The notes under the pieces: model-generated
Seen by the model: the letters and a program-made list of their open reading frames with translations, nothing else
Databases searched by the model: none
What the model was told of the DNA's origin: nothing
Origin: UBA1370 sp964515115
GTDB lineage: Bacteria > Patescibacteriota > Microgenomatia > UBA1400 > PJMF01
NCBI GenBank assembly: GCA_964515115.1
Contig: CAZESB010000016.1
Location: 1-16,839 of the forward strand
DNA length: 16,839 nucleotides
Direction of reading: 5' to 3'
In this document: one piece after another, positions 12,961 through 16,839 of the stretch
Layout: the number at the start of each line of letters is the position of its first letter
Position numbering within the stretch: the first letter of the stretch is position 1
Position numbers and translations under genes: made by a program

Positions 12961-14515
12961 TTCCACTTATTACTATAAGTTGCTGACAAGAAATTAGCTC
13001 AAGTAGTAAGTCAGAATAATCAACCTTTATAATTTTTTTGTTATCAGCAGTGATTTTCTTGAAGAAGAACCGCAGATATTGGCGTTTTAGTTCTGTTGGA
13101 GCGTCCGCATAGGTTCTTGGAATATCCAAGGTAAGCTTTAAGACTTCCTCTAAGAGATCAAAGTCGAAATTGCCAGTTTTTTCAATTTTGTTGATATCAA
13201 CATTGATGTTGGTTATTTCTGTGTCGATCTCAGCTTTTTTCTCGGCAAAGTCATCTTGGTCGATAACCTTATTTACCAAGTATGATAGTAGCTCACTTTT
13301 CTGTTTTTTAAGTTCTGCTCGGCGTTTGACCAGAATATGGGTTTTCTGACCGTCTGCCTCATCGTGTGATGCTAAATACTCCTTAACTTTATCTGTAAGC
13401 AACTGGATGAACTCCTCTGTAAACCTTAAATCGTGTAGTTGTTGCTCCACTAAACCCTCGAGTTCTTCGACTTCAATATAGGGTGATTTACAAGGTTTTT
13501 GCTTGGCACAGTGATAATAACCGATTTTATCTCGTTGAGATGATTTAACTTTATGCCACTCGGCAGTATACCTTTGTCCGCATTTGTCGCAAAACACCAC
13601 GCCACGAAGCAAGAAATCAAATTTATGCTTACGAATTAGAAAATGGCGTTTCTTTGCAGCGATTAGCTGGCAGTGGTCAAACAGTGATTTATCAATGAGA
13701 GGTTCATGCTTGCCCATGCATTCTTCGCCATTCCATCGCATCAGTCCATAATAAAAAGGATTGGTGATGATCTGGTGGATGGTACTATGAGCAAGCGGTT
13801 TGCCTTTTCTGGTCTTGAACCCTTTGGAAAATAAAAACTGCCCAAGATTGTGATAAGAGTAATTGTTAGTCGCATACAACTGAAAAGCCTCCTTTATATA
13901 TTGGGCCGTAAAAGGGTCTTGCTCAATTGGGATTAGCGATCTACCCAACGCTTCTAGTGCCTTTTGTTTTTCTGGAGTGAAGCCAGTTTTAGTTATTCGA
14001 CCTTCTTTGTTTATGTTGAGATAACCATGTGGAGCTCCAGACACCCACCAACCTTTTTCCCAGCGACCATACATGCCACGCATGGTTTTGCGGGAGAGGT
14101 CATCGCTGTAAAACTGATTGATTGAAGCCATCATGGTATCAAGTAACTTACCCTCAGGCGATGAATCAATCATTGGTTGAGTAACAGATAATAGTGAGAT
14201 ACCCAGTTTTGCTAATCTGTCTTTAATTACGAGGTGGTCAAGGCTATTTCGTGCAAATCTGTCTGAGTGATAAACCAGGATATATTTAACTTTTTTGCTC
14301 TCGCAGTCTTCTAGCATCTGCATAAATTGTTTACGGTTCGAGGCAGTAGCGGTTTCACCCTCATCCATGTAGTAACCGATGATTTGTATTCCGTTGGTTT
14401 TGGCTAACTGTTCACAGCTTTTTCTTTGTTGCTCAAGTGAGTAACCTTCCTTTGCTTGGCGGTCGGTGCTGACTCTGTAATAGACATATGCTGCATTGGG
14501 TCTGTTGTCGCTCAT
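12947..14515 (-). CDS. Large serine recombinase (integrase)
   Basis: A 522-residue site-specific recombinase. The N-terminal resolvase/invertase domain has the catalytic serine S16 in YYRVSTDRQ, the DEGETATASNR segment and SDRFARNS with the catalytic arginines. Next come the Recombinase domain (about 175-290, ending near NPFYYGLMRWNG), a zinc-ribbon with C309-x2-C312 and C336-x5-C342, and a long coiled-coil (about 385-450) as in phage and ICE integrases. Such enzymes cut and rejoin attachment sites with 2-bp staggered breaks via a phosphoserine link. The start at 14515 overlaps the stop of the upstream small recombinase-like gene (ATGA). The final residues (RLPE and stop) are encoded by the antisense of the tRNA-Asn 3' end. 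All catalytic motifs look intact, so the enzyme is probably active. Confidence 0.93.
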   Translation of the reverse strand: MSDNRPNAAYVYYRVSTDRQAKEGYSLEQQRKSCEQLAKTNGIQIIGYYMDEGETATASNRKQFMQMLEDCESKKVKYILVYHSDRFARNSLDHLVIKDRLAKLGISLLSVTQPMIDSSPEGKLLDTMMASINQFYSDDLSRKTMRGMYGRWEKGWWVSGAPHGYLNINKEGRITKTGFTPEKQKALEALGRSLIPIEQDPFTAQYIKEAFQLYATNNYSYHNLGQFLFSKGFKTRKGKPLAHSTIHQIITNPFYYGLMRWNGEECMGKHEPLIDKSLFDHCQLIAAKKRHFLIRKHKFDFLLRGVVFCDKCGQRYTAEWHKVKSSQRDKIGYYHCAKQKPCKSPYIEVEELEGLVEQQLHDLRFTEEFIQLLTDKVKEYLASHDEADGQKTHILVKRRAELKKQKSELLSYLVNKVIDQDDFAEKKAEIDTEITNINVDINKIEKTGNFDFDLLEEVLKLTLDIPRTYADAPTELKRQYLRFFFKKITADNKKIIKVDYSDLLLELISCQQLIVISGRLPE

Positions 14516-14859
14516 TTTTTTCCTTTCTTTTTCTTTTGTTCATTCAAAAAAACGATCTTGGTTCCTGTCACATACGAGCGCAGTAAAAAAGTTTTAAGGA
14601 GTTCTTTATTCCGTGATATGCGGCTTATTTCAGTTGCAAGCACATATAGACCTTTATTAATAATCATCTTTTCCATAAGCTTGGATAGTTGAGGTTTGGA
14701 GTCGGAGAACCCAGATTGGTTAAAATCGATAAATACTTGCCGAATAATAATTCCTGTTTGGTATGCAAGGGTTATTAGCTGTTGTAGCTCGGACAGTATG
14801 AATGCGTTATTATCTTCCTTTTCTCCATTAGAACTTATGTATATATAGCCAGTTTTCAT
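14512..14859 (-). CDS. Short serine recombinase-like protein, catalytic-domain fragment
   Basis: A 115-residue protein resembling only the N-terminal domain of serine recombinases: YIYISS at 5-10 aligns with YxRVS, FIDFNQSGFSDSKPQLSKLM at 43-62 with the D-x-x-x-SG-...-RP motif, and EISRISRN at 77-84 with the DRLxRN motif. The nucleophile position keeps a serine (S9) and both late arginines (R80, R83). The early catalytic arginine is Tyr7 and the aspartate of DRLxR is Ser79. It ends in a Lys-rich tail without DNA-binding or coiled-coil regions. It overlaps the integrase start and the upstream DUF6884-like stop by 4 nt each, so the three are coupled. It could be a regulatory or heteromeric partner of the integrase, or a decayed duplicate. 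AAAGG precedes the ATG. Confidence 0.6.
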   Translation of the reverse strand: MKTGYIYISSNGEKEDNNAFILSELQQLITLAYQTGIIIRQVFIDFNQSGFSDSKPQLSKLMEKMIINKGLYVLATEISRISRNKELLKTFLLRSYVTGTKIVFLNEQKKKKGKK

Positions 14860-15359
14860 AATGACCGCCTTTCGTTTTTTACTGAGGGAAGTTGACCAAC
14901 AACCGATTTATAAAATGCTAGTTGTTTCCCGATTCGTAAGTGTTGGTCTCGCATTGGTGTGCGGAAGGCATAACAGGTTGGTGCTCCTGTTAGAGCGTCG
15001 GGCTGGCTTAAATGGGTAAAAAGTTGATCGAACCACTTGCCAGTGTGAAAGAATAGTTCGGATTCGGGAGGGCAATACTCCCTAATTTGGTTAGCTATAC
15101 TTGAAAGCCATTTGTGTTGTTCCTCAATATCCAAATCTTGCCCTCTGAGGGTGGCATTAAAGTTTTCTGGTACTGCTATGTCTGGGTGCAAAACCCAGTT
15201 ATGACCTGGAGCAAGAATCAACACTTGGTCGTATTGTTGCTCACAATAGGCAAGGGCATATCGAAAGAGTTGCGATACTCCAAAATAATCTCGAACCGCT
15301 ACATCGGTTGGTTCAATTTCTAGATGTCGTCTACCGACGGACAGAACGCCTGTTTTCAT
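14856..15359 (-). CDS. DUF6884-like protein
   Basis: A 167-residue protein resembling DUF6884-type proteins of phages and plasmids: LFRYALAYCEQQYDQVLILAPGHN (about 31-54) followed by a VLHPD...VPENFNATL stretch and a conserved-looking Trp (W84), matching the family pattern of a LYxSxLF-like start, an IL-SAKHGL-like strand-loop and a PYxxTL motif. The match is by memory of the pattern and is tentative; the family has no firmly assigned activity that I can state. The ATG at 15357-15359 has AAAGGT upstream. A GTG-start extension to 15401 is possible but would include the likely -10 box. It begins a three-gene overlapping unit ending in the integrase. Confidence 0.6.
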   Translation of the reverse strand: MKTGVLSVGRRHLEIEPTDVAVRDYFGVSQLFRYALAYCEQQYDQVLILAPGHNWVLHPDIAVPENFNATLRGQDLDIEEQHKWLSSIANQIREYCPPESELFFHTGKWFDQLFTHLSQPDALTGAPTCYAFRTPMRDQHLRIGKQLAFYKSVVGQLPSVKNERRSL

Positions 15360-15390
15360 GGCTACCTTTCTGCGATCCGTCGTATGTGGT

Positions 15391-15424
15391 ACTATATCCA
15401 CAATAACGGCGGTAACGCTGTTAC
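15391..15424 (-). promoter_or_regulatory. Possible promoter and operator of the integrase operon
   Basis: Minus-strand TATAGT (15391-15396) could be a -10 box. At the -35 distance lies GTAACAGCGTTAC (15412-15424), a 13-nt palindrome with GTAAC/GTTAC arms that could bind a repressor. The -35 box itself is poor, so this may be a regulated or weak promoter. Confidence 0.35.
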
Positions 15425-15433
15425 TATTTTTGT

Positions 15434-15474
15434 AAAAAGGTGGGTATTCTTTAGACGGATTTATCCACCTTTTT
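15434..15474. terminator. Bidirectional terminator hairpin
   Basis: AAAAAGGTGG (15434-15443) pairs with CCACCTTTTT (15465-15474) in a 10-bp stem with a 21-nt loop and flanking A/T tracts on both sides. It lies just downstream of the 249-aa gene's stop (15484) on the minus strand and upstream of the integrase operon, separating the two transcription units. Confidence 0.6.
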
Positions 15475-15483
15475 TTATTGTAT

Positions 15484-16233
15484 TTATATTATATTTTCAG
15501 GTTTATCTATCCTCAACCTCAGTCTTTCTGCTTTTACTAGATTCTTCAATTCAGTTAATCCCCCTGGGACTTTTCCTGTATTTTCTAAGTATTGCTTTTC
15601 TAAATCTTCCCAATCGACAGTTAAAATAAAAGGAAGTATGAGTTCCTCTTTTCCGACAATCTTGGGCAGTATTTCGGTTTTATCTTTGCTCCACTCTAAT
15701 ACAAATTCAGGTAATGGTTTTAGCCACTCCTTTGGATGAACTGTCCAACGAATGTTCTCGTAAGCTAGCTTAGCGTTACTGACTATGCCAATACTTGCCA
15801 GTCGCTCGAGCTCCTTTATTGGATTTTTCTTAAACTTCTTTGAAGCAGTGGCTACAGCTCTTAGAAATTCAAATGAGTATTCGCTTGGTGGGGTAAAATC
15901 TGCTTGGTACTTAGCGTAGTACGAATATACTCGAGTGTACATTTCCAAGGTTTCTGATTTAAGGTTGAGGCTTTTTGCGACATCTTTATAAGTTAGATTT
16001 GGCCACTTCTGGAGTGTCTCGTATGTGAATAGTCCAATACACCACTGGCTCAGCCCTTTAACATGTAGCGCATTTTTAATTGCAAAGACATATCTCTCTT
16101 GATCCCAGTTTTCTCGATTTTCCAGCATTAACCCACTTACTATCGCTGGATGAAGTGTGCTAGTACTGCTTACGCTTAGAGCACAACTCTCATCAGCATT
16201 ACTCATGGTTGATTTTGTAATTTGGTTCGACAT
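15484..16233 (-). CDS. Unknown element protein with HTH-like segment (249 aa)
   Basis: A 249-residue protein I do not recognise. A Ser/Thr-rich N-terminal stretch (1-32) precedes a mostly helical region. Residues about 80-104 (LTYKDVAKSLNLKSETLEMYTRVYSYY) look like a helix-turn-helix, suggesting DNA binding. The C-terminal part is charged (LTELKNLVKAERLRLRIDK). The start ATG at 16231-16233 is well supported by AAAGGA a few nt upstream. It follows the winged-helix gene across a 66-nt gap holding a strong palindrome and is terminated by the hairpin at 15434-15474. A role in partition, replication or control of the element is a guess from position. Confidence 0.6.
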   Translation of the reverse strand: MSNQITKSTMSNADESCALSVSSTSTLHPAIVSGLMLENRENWDQERYVFAIKNALHVKGLSQWCIGLFTYETLQKWPNLTYKDVAKSLNLKSETLEMYTRVYSYYAKYQADFTPPSEYSFEFLRAVATASKKFKKNPIKELERLASIGIVSNAKLAYENIRWTVHPKEWLKPLPEFVLEWSKDKTEILPKIVGKEELILPFILTVDWEDLEKQYLENTGKVPGGLTELKNLVKAERLRLRIDKPENII

Positions 16234-16260
16234 TGTTATCCTTTCTTTACTATTTTTAAT

Positions 16261-16300
16261 AATCCGTACGCGCGTACGGGCAAATCCGTAGGTGTTTGCC
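16261..16300. repeat. 16-bp perfect palindrome with direct and inverted repeats
   Basis: CCGTACGCGCGTACGG (16264-16279) is perfectly self-complementary and strikingly GC-rich in AT-rich surroundings. AATCCGTA occurs twice in direct orientation (16261-16268 and 16283-16290). GGCAAA/TTTGCC (16279-16284 and 16295-16300) forms a second hairpin. The cluster fills the gap between two element genes and could be an operator, a partition or replication site, or an attenuating RNA hairpin. Confidence 0.6.
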
Positions 16301-16629
16301 TATCCTCCTTCCTCAGTTGATATCCCAATTACCTGACTGAGGTCGTACCTGTTTGATTTGTGATACGCATTCACGGAACTTTTTCTAGTTTTTTGTATTA
16401 CCCCTAGTTGCTCCAACTTTCTGAGGTGGTTTCTAACTTGTCGTTCACTGATTCCCACAGAATGAGAAATCTGTCTTTGGGTATTGTTACAAATTCCCTG
16501 CTTATCTGCATTAGACAAGAGACACATAAACACAAGCTTGGCACCACTTGGAATAACAGAGTTATCGTAAGCAAGCACTCGATCAATTTGGTTGTAGCCA
16601 CGCAAAAAAATAGAGCGTGTATTATTCAT
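16300..16629 (-). CDS. Winged-helix protein, plasmid/phage replication-type HTH
   Basis: A 109-residue protein consisting essentially of one winged-helix domain: SVIPSGAKLVFMCLLSNADKQG (24-45) leads into the HTH QRQISHSVGISERQVRNHLRKLEQLGVIQK (51-80). This is the HTH_36-like layout common at the start of plasmid and phage replication initiators and regulators. Here nothing follows the HTH, so it may be a regulator or a stand-alone replication accessory protein. The start at 16629 (MNNTRSIFLRG) is fixed by AAAGGAG located 5 nt upstream; an upstream in-frame ATG would lie across this Shine-Dalgarno sequence. Its start overlaps the end of the 59-aa ORF by 8 nt. Confidence 0.7.
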   Translation of the reverse strand: MNNTRSIFLRGYNQIDRVLAYDNSVIPSGAKLVFMCLLSNADKQGICNNTQRQISHSVGISERQVRNHLRKLEQLGVIQKTRKSSVNAYHKSNRYDLSQVIGISTEEGG

Positions 16630-16801
16630 CGCCACTCCTTTCATTCAAAGTATTTTTTGGTGGGGAATCGTTCAGGGATACAGCAGTAGTGAGTTGGCTT
16701 TTCTTCCACTCGATTACTTGAAGGCATAGTTCAAACCACTGGCGAACAGCCTCATTAAGTGCTTTTGTTGACTTTAGTGTTGTATTATTTTGTTCGGTCA
16801 T
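16622..16801 (-). CDS. Small protein of unknown function (59 aa)
   Basis: A 59-residue ORF (starts MTEQNNTTLKSTKALNEAVR) whose TAA lies within the start of the winged-helix gene (8-nt overlap), implying coupling. The centre (ALNEAVRQWFELCLQVIEWKKSQL) would form an amphipathic helix with two Trp. No Shine-Dalgarno sequence is visible; instead an inverted repeat covers the start codon. No family recognised. Confidence 0.5.
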   Translation of the reverse strand: MTEQNNTTLKSTKALNEAVRQWFELCLQVIEWKKSQLTTAVSLNDSPPKNTLNERSGDE

Positions 16802-16813
16802 TTTTACTGACCG
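16795..16813. repeat. Inverted repeat over the start codon of the 59-aa ORF
   Basis: CGGTCA (16795-16800) and TGACCG (16808-16813) flank a 7-nt A/T loop. One arm includes part of the start codon of the 59-aa ORF. It could be an operator for a dimeric repressor such as the neighbouring winged-helix protein, or an RNA hairpin controlling initiation. Confidence 0.45.
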
Positions 16814-16839
16814 ACAACAAAAAAAGCTCGATACAAAAC

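Larger units (their letters stand above)
12959..16839. mobile_element. Integrated element at tRNA-Asn (left part only)
   Basis: From the tRNA 3' end onward the sequence is visibly more AT-rich and all genes are on the minus strand with tight overlaps: an ORF of 59 aa, a winged-helix replication-type protein, an HTH-like unknown, a DUF6884-like protein, a short recombinase-like protein and a large serine recombinase next to the tRNA. The recombinase at the tRNA junction, reading toward it, is the usual layout of an integrative plasmid, ICE or prophage end. The other end and its attachment repeat are outside the window, so extent and type are unknown. Confidence 0.7.

Noticed and set aside
1..16839. 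CRISPR arrays, rRNA genes or transposase insertion sequences
   Set aside because: No regularly spaced direct repeats, rRNA-like segments or transposase motifs were seen.
1..16839. UGA recoding as in Gracilibacteria/Absconditabacteria-type CPR
   Set aside because: TGA ends trxB and several coupled genes exactly at overlaps with the next start, and no in-frame TGA interrupts a conserved gene.

Overview
The window looks like a chromosomal segment of a Candidate Phyla Radiation (Patescibacteria-type) bacterium carrying the edge of an integrated mobile element. This rests on compact packing (stop/start overlaps of 4-11 nt), tRNA without an encoded CCA, short or divergent housekeeping proteins, and a group I intron in a tRNA. 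The phylum is inferred, not shown. TGA is used as a stop (for example trxB), so the genetic code appears standard for that codon.

Layout. 1-111: 3' end of an unidentified gene. 147-2544 (minus): a MazG-like NTP pyrophosphohydrolase gene followed after 1 nt by a polytopic membrane protein resembling GT-C glycosyltransferases. 2639-4471: DNA primase dnaG, divergent from the MazG-like gene. 4502-8841 (plus): a CsoR/CstR-family thiol regulator with its operator inside its own promoter, then thioredoxin, thioredoxin reductase, malic enzyme (overlapping trxB by 11 nt) and glutamate dehydrogenase. This reads as a redox and NAD(P)H module in which malic enzyme could supply NADPH to TrxB. 8902-10268: promoter, ~100 nt leader and the housekeeping sigma factor RpoD. 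10271-10605 (minus): two tiny genes joined by an ATGA overlap. 10656-12158 (minus): a divergent IMP dehydrogenase/GMP reductase-family TIM barrel. 12190-12489 (minus): a small unknown protein.

12609-12958 (plus) is tRNA-Asn(GUU), interrupted within its anticodon by a 278-nt group I intron. Its core matches the subgroup IC3 type known from cyanobacterial and plastid tRNA-Leu(UAA). From the 3' end of this tRNA to the right edge the DNA becomes visibly more AT-rich and every gene is on the minus strand. These are a 59-aa ORF, a winged-helix replication-type protein, an unknown HTH-like protein, a DUF6884-like protein, a short serine-recombinase-like protein and a large serine recombinase. The recombinase's last codons lie inside the tRNA 3' end. 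I read this as an integrative element sitting at tRNA-Asn, with its other end outside the window.

First genes of several transcription units (MazG-like, csoR-like, IMPDH-like, probably dnaG) have a -10 box 7-10 nt before the start codon and no Shine-Dalgarno sequence. Internal genes have clear Shine-Dalgarno sequences. This suggests leaderless initiation at operon heads.
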